64,000 nt of DNA from Chamaea fasciata. Lineage: Eukaryota; Chordata; Aves; Passeriformes; Sylviidae. Location of the stretch: the NCBI GenBank assembly GCA_029207755.1, contig JARCOQ010000093.1:124001-188000 (forward strand). The letters run 5' to 3'. This document shows positions 44,525-53,393 of this stretch, one piece after another. The notes under the pieces were generated by a model, which was not told the DNA's origin, made no database searches, and worked only from the letters and a program-made list of their open reading frames with translations. Position numbers and translations under genes: made by a program. How positions within the stretch are numbered: position 1 is the stretch's first letter; the number at the start of each line of letters is the position of its first letter.

Positions 44525-45052
44525 TGTAGTAGTTTCAAGGCAAAACAAATGAGAGGCTCCAAGTCAGAGATACAATTTAATAGGAAAAAAAAGAAAAAAA
44601 GGAAAGAAAGTAAAATAAAATCAATGCAATAATACAAAAGACCACTGACAGAGTCAGAATACAACCTGAGCGTAGTGATGGAAGCAGTCCAGATGAAGTG
44701 GTCTTCCTGAAGCAGTGATCCTGTAGAAAAGTCTGGTAGCTCGGGTCCTCTGGGAATCCAGTGGGTAAGCGCCCCCCTGGTGTTCAGAGTCTCAGCTTAT
44801 ATCCAGGCTGGAATGCTTGGTTTCTCCCTCTGGGCGGAGCATCCCACAATGGGATGGTGAGTCATGTGATAAGGCCTGATGGGCCCATTAACAGGAGGTA
44901 GTCCAGGAGGGGGTTATCTGTGAGCTGTGTAGCAAAGGTGCTGATGGCCCATTAACAGAAGATAAGCCAGAGTGGAGGAGGCAGGGAGCACTGCCTCACC
45001 TGGTTTCAACAGTTCATGAAGATGGTGATAGAATATACTTCAACCCAGGACA
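44525..45052 (-). mobile_element. ERV-1 5' LTR
   Basis: The LTR is 528 bp and identical by eye to 38843-39370. It is followed by GATCC (45053-45057), the second copy of the target duplication, and then by the remainder of the ERV-2 LTR. Confidence 0.95.
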
Positions 45053-45057
45053 GATCC

Positions 45058-45452
45058 TCAGAGCACCAAGCTGGAACAGTGGAAAAGTCCCGGGCTGGTA
45101 GCTGGGATGGCAGGGTGTCCCGGCAGGCAGGGGCAGGATGTCCCGGCAGCGCAGGGAGTGCAGGGTCACGCTGCAGCAAGAGGAGCAGCGCCGAAGCAGC
45201 TCGAAGGCGAGGCAGAAAAGCGGCGGCTGAGATCCTCGAGGAGCGGCCGACACGCGTCTCCCGAACGCCGGAAGCAGAAAAGCACGCAGCTGCTTCAAGC
45301 TGTGTCTTTTACCTGCGTTATCTCCCCCTTCTACTTTTTGTCCATCTCTTTGTTTCAGCCAAGCACTCTCAAGTATCCAACACCCGGTCCCCTTGGCAAC
45401 CCGTGGGGAAAAAATTCCCAAGAGAAAGAAGGAACAAACCCAACCCCCAACA
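45058..45452 (-). mobile_element. ERV-2 5' LTR, distal part (split)
   Basis: These 395 bp match 35426-35820. They end CCCCCAACA and are followed by CTGTG, the ERV-2 target duplication. Confidence 0.95.
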
Positions 45453-45464
45453 CTGTGCCACTGC

Positions 45465-46235
45465 TGACTTACTAAAATATGGATATTGATCTACTATCGA
45501 TACCCAACTGTGACAGACAGAAGACTCTCTAACAGTTTAGAGTTAGAAAGTGTATGCTCAATGCAACGCCAGGCAGTTGTGTGCGATCACTCCCTAAAAT
45601 GCACTGCCAAGTTACAAATTCAAGTACTAATACATATTTATAGCACTAATACTAATACATATTATACTAATACTAATATATATTTATTTAGTATCCAAAA
45701 TACTAATACATATTTATAGCACTAAAACCTCCCATTCTCTGCTTCATATTATAATTAGCTAAAAAGCTATTAAGCGTGTGTAGTTTGTTCTTTGAATTGG
45801 GTCAGTGGTCCTTTATATGGGGAGGGGGCGTAAAAAAAGGAAGTAAGTGGAGTCTTCCTCATTGTAAACTTTCAACCTTTACAATGGATATCAAGATAAA
45901 TGATAACTGGTCACACTCCTGTTTCCTTTCTCCGTGACTGTTGAATGGGTTTTACGATGCTCGAGGATTTACAATTGTCTGTGTTCCTAAATCTATTTAT
46001 CAGTTTCTTCTGTTTCTCATTATAAACACAGCTAAACAAACACAAAAATGACAAGCAATTAGTTATTTAGATCCAGGACCGTTATCCTTGATCGGAATCC
46101 TTTCATCTAACCATTAACTTCTAATTCTTTCCAGCACAGCTTATCTAGCTACCTACTTTAACTAATTCTGGCAAAGCTTATCTTTAGCTAAAACATTAAC
46201 TTTTCTCAAATCCTTACCTCCTTTGAAATTCATCT
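45465..46235 (-). mobile_element. LTR-3 family copy 2, at the palindrome breakpoint
   Basis: Read on the minus strand this follows the same order of blocks as 58214-58934: gataagctttg, aattagttaaag, ctaattgcttgtca, ctgataaatagatttagga, the gcttaatagctttttagctaat block, agaatgggagg, and finally agtgtatgctc...ctaaactgttagag. It ends TGACTTAC on plus at 45465. It contains an inserted short tandem repeat (45625-45725). No target duplication is visible: CTGC lies on the left and does not recur at the right edge. Confidence 0.8.
45625..45725. repeat. Short tandem repeat (actaatacatatttatag)
   Basis: Several imperfect copies of an AT-rich unit of about 18 bp lie inside the LTR-3 copy. They are absent from the other two copies of that LTR. 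Confidence 0.8.
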
Positions 46236-46239
46236 CTCA

Positions 46240-47375
46240 GCTCTCCCTTGATTTCCCCGTGGTCTGTTGCAATTCATTGGGAGATCTTTTTTCCTAGAGT
46301 TACGGAGAAATATTTCAAAGGGCTTCTAATAAACGCACATTCCTGTTTTCAAGGGTGTATTTTTCTCTTGAGAGCAGAGGTGATTGCAGCATTCAGTGAC
46401 TCATATTGACCCAGGGACTCTCCTAAGCAGGCAGGTCTGGCCTGCTCAGAGAAGCTGTGCCTTGAGCTCTGACCCAGTGGACAACCTTGCTCCACATTCC
46501 CCAACTCCAGCCTGCCTCTCCTCGCTCACGTGGGACCTGCTTTGCTCGGAGAACTGGGTGCACTCAGGCAACGAGGGGTTTCCTTTCTTTTATTTTAGCA
46601 ATCTAAAACCCCTGAGCTTCCCCATGGAAAACAGACAATCTCCTTGTAATAGATACATAGTATTAAATTCGTGGATTAAAATTGTGTGTATTAAAACTTT
46701 GCAGTGGAATGTAAAAAAACCCCTGAATTCCTGGAAAGAGTTTCAGGGCATCTCTTCGCATACCACAGTCTTTTCACAGTCCAAAGGTGTTACCTCGACA
46801 TCTGCCAGAGAGGTAACCGGGAAACGGCCCATTAAGCATGGGCTGACCACATCTTCACAGCTCATCAGGAGATCCGATACCAATCTGGGCAGAAACCTTC
46901 TGACAGAAGATTCGGAGACTTTTCATTCAGACGTCTTCTCAATTTCTCAGGAAACTCTTTCAGATATCCCTTGCGGACACCAGACATTTCAATGATTATG
47001 TTATGTACATGATGTCATGTTCTTCGGGTTCTTTGTTACCGTCTTGTTTTCGCCTCAGGGTAGAAAAATGGTATAAAACACCTCCCCTGAGACCCCGAAT
47101 TTGTGGGCAGTACTCCGGAGAAGCACCCTTTGCTGCTCCCGGGTTGTCCACCCAACATTCGAACGATGTTGTCCTGATTTATCGTGGCGTTTCCCGAAAT
47201 TGCTTTTCAAATTTGTTAAATAAATCTTTGATTTTGGAAATTGGCTCTGATCATTTATAACATCCTCAGGTGTGTGCCAAGCCCAAGGTGCCACCAAGGA
47301 AGTTCCCCTTTCCCAAGGCAGAACCATGCAAGGAATGTTTTAGACACACGGGAAGTTCTAAAATAAACACAAATC
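46240..47375 (+). repeat. Low-copy duplicated segment, partner of 28470-28990
   Basis: Its blocks are shared with the minus strand of 28470-28990. The copy is interrupted by the solo LTR at 46645-47262. A 203-codon frame across it (46384-46995) runs into the LTR and is not a gene. Confidence 0.8.
46645..47262 (+). mobile_element. Solo LTR of a fourth family, 4-bp target duplication
   Basis: The LTR is 618 bp, starts TGTAATAGATAC and ends ATTTATAACA, flanked by TCCT (46641-46644 and 47263-47266). TATAAAA is at 47072-47078 and AATAAA at 47219-47224, giving plus orientation. The paralogous locus near 28575-28590 has the uninterrupted sequence, confirming both boundaries. A 4-bp duplication is typical of class-I (gamma-like) ERVs. 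Confidence 0.92.
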
Positions 47376-47904
47376 CAGAGCCTGGGCTCTCTCACTGTTC
47401 CCGGCTCCTGCACAGTCCCTCTCTCAGTCCCTTGGCCCCCCGGAATCCCCTCTGGGGCTCAGAGAACAGCCGGCAATGGAAGCTTGCCCTGAAAAGGCAC
47501 CATTGTGGTGCTCCCCAGCCAGGCCAGAAATGGAACTTTGTTCCTTTAGCCTGGGTGCAGAGACCCCCCGGGGCCTTTTCTGCACAGAGTTCCAGCCCCC
47601 AGCGTTTGCTGAAGGCGCTCTCTGCACATGTCACACTGCCAGGGCCCTGTCCTTGCTGTCACCTGCTGTGGCTGGGCCCAAAGAGAGCTCCTGCGCTTGC
47701 ATTTCCAGCTGCTGTGCAACCAAAGCTGAGGGATCTGGAGCGGCCTGAATGCAAAAACTGAAATACGAGCTTCTCTCGAAGGGGAAATCTCCCCCTCCTG
47801 TGCTAACCCATGGCAATGCTGGCAAATGCACCAGCCACGGCCAGAATTCAGATTTCACTGCTAAACTTCCTTATATCCAGGGATAGTTCCCATGGGAATA
47901 TTGT
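47376..47904. other. Unassigned sequence
   Basis: No recognisable gene or repeat. The frames are compositional. Confidence 0.5.
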
Positions 47905-48201
47905 CAGGACAAGTCTGGCTGGCAGTGGTTTCACAAGGGTCACTTCCCATCTGTCCCCAAAACTCTAGGGAAGGCTTTGTGCTTTCCTTCCAATGGGAAA
48001 AAAACCCTGTCCTGCTTCTCCAGGTGCCCATGGCTGAGATTGGGATTCCACCTCCAAAAATTCCCTCTATCCAAAGCCTGCTCCTAGACAAAATCTGCCA
48101 TTAATGACAAGTCTGGGTGACCTTGGCCTAGTGAGTCTCTCACCTGCCTTCCAAACCCTGGGGCTCTGTACTTTCCTTCCTACGGAAAAGAACTGTCCTT
48201 C
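47905..48201. repeat. About 200-bp tandem duplication, second unit split by ERV-5
   Basis: Blocks gacaagtctgg...ctctagggaaggctttgtgctttcc...gtgcccatggctgagattgggattccacctcc at 47909-48065 recur from 48108. The second unit is interrupted at 48201 by ERV-5 and resumes at 56899 (cttgtccaggtgcccacggccagaattgggattccacctcc). This shows that the ERV-5 insertion site lies within the repeat. Confidence 0.75.
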
Positions 48202-48936
48202 TGTTATAAATGGGCAGGAGACACAGTTTCCTCCTTTAAATGCCTTTATTAATAAACAGGGTCTCGAGGGGTGGCCTACGCCGCTGCTGCTCCCTTTCGT
48301 CCACACCGCTGAGGAGGAGGTGCAATCCACTTTGCTGCTGGTGCTGCAGAGTGGGAGTTCTCGCCTCGCGGGGTTTCCAAAGAACTCTCTTGGCTCATGG
48401 AGTCCAGGGGTGTCTTGCTCTTTAAGTACTTCGTAAGTTATGGCGAGATACAAAAACTTATGAAAACCCTCGGCATAAATACCCTTGTGTATGCTTAGTC
48501 CAGTGCTGTCTTTGGCAGATTGAAACTTTGAGCTGGCTCGTTTTGGCTAGGGGTTCTTGGTGTTGATATGGTCCCATCATGCAGCTGGGCTCTTCTAATT
48601 ACCATAAGGGTGGCAGCAGCAGCCTGACTGACAGGCCGGTTGTCAGCAGGAAGTAGGAAGAGGATCCGACAGGAAGTGGAGCAAGCAGGGCACAAGCCGA
48701 TGGGACAGGCTGGGTGCAGGCAGGCAAAGCAGCAGCAGAGATGGAGAGTGGTGATGCCAGGGAGCAGTGATGCCAGGGAGCAGCAACAGCTTGACTTGAT
48801 GGAAAAGCTAAGTGGGATTTTGGGGTAGGGGATACAGAGTGGACAAAACTGCCAAACAGCATTATAACTCTTGAACAAAACATTACAACTCTATAACCAA
48901 CAACTTATAACTTAATCACCATTCTTATTTATCACA
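48202..48936 (-). mobile_element. ERV-5 3' LTR
   Basis: The LTR is 735 bp, with AATAAA on the minus strand near 48243-48248. It is preceded (minus sense) by the polypurine tract AAATAGAGGGGGGAT (48937-48951). Confidence 0.95.
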
Positions 48937-49011
48937 ATCCCCCCTCTATTTCTTTGATCGGGCTTTGCCCGCATCAACCTCTATCGCTCTTTATTTCCTG
49001 GGAGTACTCTC

Positions 49012-49586
49012 TTATTCACGACTAATTCTTTTAATAAGATCAATAAACAAATTTCTGCTAAGGGGTTCATTAATCTCATCCTCTTTCTTAACCACAGGTT
49101 TTTCTTTAATAAGATTGGCAACTTCGTTTAAATGATTTAATTCTTCAAAGCAAACCCATTCTTTGATAGGGCATTCCCCAGCAAGGCGCTGCCTAAAGTT
49201 TGCAGTATTTTTGGCGACCCAATACTGCTTTCCATCCTCCTCACAGGTGGAGAGCTTTGTTATATCAAAACAGGTAGGGTTAACGTGGGTATGGGGACTC
49301 TTATCCAGGATTGCGGGCTTTTACCGTCGTGAATGGGCTGATAGCACTTGGTACATGCTACTTCGGCTAGTCTGACTGCTAGCAAAGTCACTATCAGCCT
49401 TCCCAAGAGTCCGGTACGAACCGACTTGATTCCACCCGGTCTTGCCTCTTGGGTTGAAGAATTCCTGAGTGTCACCTGTAGAGATCCCTCCAGTCCACTT
49501 TTACCCACTCCTACTTTCTCAAATTTAGTTCTTTCTAGGTAATGCCCTATGAAAGATTGGCTGCTATTCTGGTTTCTGACTACCAT
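49012..49586 (-). pseudogene. env: ERV-5 env-like remnant
   Basis: Between pol and the 3' LTR two overlapping minus frames remain. The first, from ATG 49586 to a stop at 49260, has a long polar leader with NSS sequons, then a hydrophobic stretch (LLGRLIVTLLAVRLAEVA) followed by CTKC. This is the layout of an envelope signal peptide and start of a surface subunit. The second frame runs to a stop at 49012-49014. It is open across the first one's stop, Cys-containing (TCEEDGKQYW, GECPIKEWVCFEE) and charged. No fusion peptide or membrane anchor follows. The env identity is inferred from position and layout. Confidence 0.4.
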
Positions 49587-49814
49587 GATGATTCGGTTTT
49601 GTGGTGTTTTTTTTTTTGTTTTTTTTTTTTTTTAACACTTAGGAGTAGCACTTTAATCAACACCAAAGAACTTTTCAGCTACTAAATTTTACAGCAACAC
49701 TAAAAAAAAACATTCCAACTTCTACACTGGGGATGAAAAACCCTTTTAAATAGAACCTTTATAATAACAAAATGTTTGGTGCTCAGTAACAGTTTTCCTC
49801 TAGTCTCTGATTCG

Positions 49815-52800
49815 TTAATGAGTTCCAGTTTTCTTTCTTAGAGTCATTTTGAGCGTGCTTGGGTCTCTGGTTATAGTCCACTCAGATGATTTGGAAGTGG
49901 TGGTGGGATTTGTGTCAGGAGGATTGTCTGGGGGCGGTAGAGATCCTTTGACTCGGGTGAAATGGGTCCAGCCTTTTTCTTTTGTCCTTACTGCAGTGTG
50001 GGTGGTTAGCAAAACTTGGAAAGGACCCTCAAATTTGGGAGTTAGTGGAGCGTTGGTCCATGATTTTATTAGAACCCAGTCCCCTGGTTTGAATGGATGT
50101 AAATCTGCGTCTAAGGGAGAGGCTTGAGGAAGATGCCCTCTTTTTCTGAGATCAGCCAATGTGTTGCTAATTGTTTTTATATATTTTTGAGCTTCTGCTT
50201 CCCCGTCTAGGTAATCTCCAGCGCTGTAGGGAGTTAACAAGAAGGGGAGTCCAAACATCATCTCATAGGGTGAAACTCCAACATCAGATCTGGGACGGAC
50301 CCGGATCCTTAAAAGTGCTAGAGGCAAGCACTTTAGCCAATTCATGCCTGTCTCTGTTATTAATTTGGTTAACACATTTTTGAGGGTCTTATTCATCCTC
50401 TCGACCCTTCCCGAACTCTGGGGATGCCAAGGGGTATGTAGTCTCCACCTAATTCCTAGTGCCTGGATGATATCCTGTACTATTTGTGCTGTAAATTGGG
50501 GACCTCGGTCAGAATCGATGTTATTTATTAGACCGTACCGGGGAATAATATTTTCTAAAAGTATTTTTATTACCACTTGGGCTGTTTCTCTTTTGGTGGG
50601 GAAGGCTTCGACCCAATGTGTCAGATGGTCAACAATTACTAGTAGGTGTCTGTAGCCTTGCACGGGTGGCATTTCAGTAAAATCGATTTGTACATTTTGG
50701 AAAGGTCTTAGGGCTATTGGTCTTCCTCCCAATTTATTTTTCCTCATTACTTTTTGATTTATCTTTTGGCAAATTGGACACCCTTCTGTAATTGTTTTTG
50801 CCAGGCTACACACACCTATACATAGATACTCTCTTAAGAAATGATCGCAGAGTCCTTGGGTCCCCCAATGAGTTAACGTATGGATTTCTTCTAATACTCT
50901 CCGAGCTAGTGCTTTATTTAAAAACTTTCTTCCATCTGGGGTCAGCCATTCCCCTTGTTGTCCTTGATTTAGCCCCAATTCTTTTATTGTTTTTAGTTCA
51001 ATATTGTCATAAAGTGGTTCTTTGGTGGTATTGTCTGGAGTACAGTTTGAAGTAAAAATCTTCACTGGATCACCTGGGCCTTGAGCTGCTAACTTTGCAG
51101 CTTGATCAGCCATCCAATTGCCTTTTACTTCAAAGGTTTCTCCTCTTTGATGACCTCTTACATGTACCACCGCAATCTCTTTTGGTCCCATTAAAGATTT
51201 TAACACCATTTTTATTAACTCTTTATGAATTAGATCTTTTCCCTTTGAATTGAGGTAGCCCCTTTTTTCCCAAATTTTCCCGAAGGTATGCACGATCCCA
51301 AAAGCATACCGGGAGTCTAAATATATAGTCCCCTGATCTTGTTTTAATAGATCAAGTCCCCTCTTTAGGGCATAAATCTCACCGCACTGGGCTGACCAAT
51401 TTGCTGGTAACTTCCCTTTTTCTAAGATCTTCAGATTATGTTCGCCTCCAGTGCCTTCAACTACAGCATAGCCTGAAATTCTTTTCCCTTCAACCACTCT
51501 GGAGGATCCATCACTGAACAATACTCTTCCATTTGACAGTGGAGTGTCTTCCAGGTCTTCCCTCATTTTAGTCTGTAAGTCAATGACTTCTAAGCAATCA
51601 TGCTCAAGTTTGGCTGCTGGTTCCCCCGAGAGGAATTGGGCCGGGTTCAAAATTTTTGAAGTAGTTAGCTCTATATTTTCTGCAGTAGTGAGTACTACTT
51701 CATATTTTAATATTCTGGAATCAGTCAGCCACTGTTGGGCTTTTTGACTTAAAACAGTTCGTAAGTCATGTGGGGTGTGTATTAAGATTTTCCCTTGCAA
51801 GGTTAGCTTTTGTGCATCCTCGAGGAGGATTGCAGTGGCCGCTATGGCTTGGAGGCAAGCTGGCCATCCTCTGGCTACTGGGTCCAGGATTTTGGAGAGA
51901 TAGGCTATGGGTTTTCTTTGGCTTGCCCACTCTTGGGTAAGTACTCCGTACGCAACCCCTTCTTCTGTATTGATGAATAGATCAAATGTCTTTTTGGGGT
52001 CAGGAAGGCCTAATACAGGTGCTGTGGATAATTTAGTTTTCAAATCTTCCAATTGCTTTTCATCTTCTATTGTCCATTTAACTGGTTCGGGTTGCACTAG
52101 CTTTTCATATAAAAATTTAACACTCTGGGAGTACCTATCAATCCACAATCGACAGTAGCCAAATAACCCTAACAGTTTCCTTATATCCCTTTTGGTGACT
52201 GGTGCCGGAATAGACAGTAAACCTGAGATTCTTTCCGGGCTTAGTTTCTTACACCCCTTTTCGATTAAATGTCCGAGATAAATGACTTGAGACTCCACAA
52301 ACTGTAGTTTCTCTTTTGAGACTTTGAGGCCTTTTTCTCCTAAGAAATTTAGGAGGTTTATGCTAGTATGTCTGACTTCACTCTGCTCTTTTCCCGAAAT
52401 CAAAAGGTCATCCACATATTGTAAAATTTGGGTGTCATTTTCAGGAATAAACTGGTCCAATAATTCCTCTAAAGCCTGCCCAAACAGATTTGGACTCTCA
52501 GTGAAGCCTTGTGGGAGGCGAGTCCATCTCAGTTGTTGCTTTCTGTGGGTCTCAGGACATTCCCATTCAAACGCGAACCAGTCACGACTCTCTTTGGCTA
52601 AGGGACAGGACCAAAAAGCATCTTTTAAATCAATTACGGTGAACCATGCATGATCCGTATGGACTTTATTCAATAGAGTATGTGGGTTAGATACCACTGG
52701 GTGATTGGTGACGGTTCTCTTATTGATTTCCCTCAAGTCTTGGACTAGTCTGTATTTGTTCTCTCCCTTTTTAACAGCAAGGATGGGTGTATTATGAGGG

Positions 52801-53390
52801 GACATGCAGGGCTCCAAAATTCCTGCAGTTAATAGATTAGTTATGATTGGAGCCAATCCCTTCCTTCCCTCTGCTGAGATGGGGTACTGCTTTATCCTGA
52901 CTGGTGACATTCTTCCTTGCATTTTGATTTCTATAGGGGCAATGTTCAAATATCCATACCTCCCCTCTTCTGCCCACACATCTGGCTTTATTTCATCTAG
53001 GTCTTTGGTTGTCAACTTCATCATTTGTACTACCATCTTTCCTTCTCTAGGAATAATTCCTACTTTCAATCTCACTTGTAAGTCACGTCCGAGTAGGTTA
53101 CTATCAATATTTGGCAAGTAAATAAGGTTTGTGACACATTTTCTTGAGTTTCCTCTGATCTCTACACCTTCAACTATAGAGGCTTTAAAGGGTTTTCCTT
53201 CTGCCCCTAAAACATCACAGGTCTTTTTTCCTATCATCAATCCAGTTGGGAGCTGTTTAATACTAGATTTTTCTGCTCCTGTATCTACTAAGAACTCAAT
53301 TTCTTCATGGTGGGGACCTATCTCTAACTTTACAATGGGCTCTTCCTGGTGTTCTCCTAGGTCCCCTAGCGCAAAGAGCCCATGACACCC
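49815..53390 (-). CDS. pol: ERV-5 Pol (protease-RT-RNase H-integrase), open
   Basis: There are 1,191 sense codons directly after the gag UAG in the same frame. The protease has LVDTGAEKSS (about 53265-53295). RT has LVQDLREINKR, LPQGFTESPN and the catalytic YVDDLL (52402-52421). RNase H has FSDGSS (51505-51519) and later a YLDSRYAF box. The integrase has an HHCC motif (HTLTHWG...CPIC, about 50780-50900), a D,D,E core (QIDFTEMP, DSDRGPQF, RVERMNK), and a GPY/F-type tail (FKPGDWVLIKSW...KFEGPFQVLL). All catalytic residues are present. Length and order match gammaretroviral Pol. Confidence 0.96.
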   Translation of the reverse strand, partial: GCHGLFALGDLGEHQEEPIVKLEIGPHHEEIEFLVDTGAEKSSIKQLPTGLMIGKKTCDVLGAEGKPFKASIVEGVEIRGNSRKCVTNLIYLPNIDSNLLGRDLQVRLKVGIIPREGKMVVQMMKLTTKDLDEIKPDVWAEEGRYGYLNIAPIEIKMQGRMSPVRIKQYPISAEGRKGLAPIITNLLTAGILEPCMSPHNTPILAVKKGENKYRLVQDLREINKRTVTNHPVVSNPHTLLNKVHTDHAWFTVIDLKDAFWSCPLAKESRDWFAFEWECPETHRKQQLRWTRLPQGFTESPNLFGQALEELLDQFIPENDTQILQYVDDLLISGKEQSEVRHTSINLLNFLGEKGLKVSKEKLQFVESQVIYLGHLIEKGCKKLSPERISGLLSIPAPVTKRDIRKLLGLFGYCRLWIDRYSQSVKFLYEKLVQPEPVKWTIEDEKQLEDLKTKLSTAPVLGLPDPKKTFDLFINTEEGVAYGVLTQEWASQRKPIAYLSKILDPVARGWPACLQAIAATAILLEDAQKLTLQGKILIHTPHDLRTVLSQKAQQWLTDSRILKYEVVLTTAENIELTTSKILNPAQFLSGEPAAKLEHDCLEVIDLQTKMREDLEDTPLSNGRVLFSDGSSRVVEGKRISGYAVVEGTGGEHNLKILEKGKLPANWSAQCGEIYALKRGLDLLKQDQGTIYLDSRYAFGIVHTFGKIWEKRGYLNSKGKDLIHKELIKMVLKSLMGPKEIAVVHVRGHQRGETFEVKGNWMADQAAKLAAQGPGDPVKIFTSNCTPDNTTKEPLYDNIELKTIKELGLNQGQQGEWLTPDGRKFLNKALARRVLEEIHTLTHWGTQGLCDHFLREYLCIGVCSLAKTITEGCPICQKINQKVMRKNKLGGRPIALRPFQNVQIDFTEMPPVQGYRHLLVIVDHLTHWVEAFPTKRETAQVVIKILLENIIPRYGLINNIDSDRGPQFTAQIVQDIIQALGIRWRLHTPWHPQSSGRVERMNKTLKNVLTKLITETGMNWLKCLPLALLRIRVRPRSDVGVSPYEMMFGLPFLLTPYSAGDYLDGEAEAQKYIKTISNTLADLRKRGHLPQASPLDADLHPFKPGDWVLIKSWTNAPLTPKFEGPFQVLLTTHTAVRTKEKGWTHFTRVKGSLPPPDNPPDTNPTTTSKSSEWTITRDPSTLKMTLRKKTGTH

Positions 53391-53393
53391 CTA
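53337..53393 (-). promoter_or_regulatory. ERV-5 gag-pol UAG readthrough element
   Basis: On the minus strand GAC-TAG-GGG is followed after 9 nt by GGGCTCTT (53374-53381), which can pair perfectly with AAGAGCCC (53337-53344). A small CTAGG-GGA-CCTAG hairpin lies between the arms. This parallels the murine leukaemia virus layout, where the gag UAG is followed by G and a structured element about 8 nt downstream. Confidence 0.75.

Larger units (their letters stand above)
38843..45052 (-). mobile_element. ERV-1: full-length young provirus (LTR-gag-pol-LTR)
   Basis: A complete minus-strand provirus of 6,210 bp has two 528-bp LTRs that look identical by eye, ends TGT...ACA and a perfect 5-bp target duplication GATCC (38838-38842 and 45053-45057). 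The order is 5' LTR (44525-45052), tRNA-Lys-type primer site, gag, UAG, pro-pol, 3' LTR (38843-39370). There is no env. Five-bp duplications and the RT/integrase style fit ERV-L-like (class III) elements, while the primer site is of the K (lysine) type; I leave the class open. A solo LTR of the same family is at 14151. Confidence 0.96.
35176..45452 (-). mobile_element. ERV-2: internally deleted provirus, interrupted by ERV-1
   Basis: The provirus is bounded by a perfect 5-bp target duplication CTGTG (35171-35175 and 45453-45457). Its 645-bp 3' LTR is intact (35176-35820). Its 5' LTR is split into 38593-38842 and 45058-45452 by ERV-1 (38843-45052 plus one copy of the GATCC duplication). The internal region, 35821-38592, holds an integrase remnant and gag. 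The segment equivalent to ERV-1 40115-42565 (protease, RT, RNase H, part of integrase) is missing. The LTR halves and the intact LTR differ at about three sites by eye, so it is older than ERV-1, consistent with nesting. Confidence 0.95.

Noticed and set aside
46384..46995. 203-codon plus-strand frame
   Set aside because: It starts in duplicated non-coding DNA and runs into the solo LTR.
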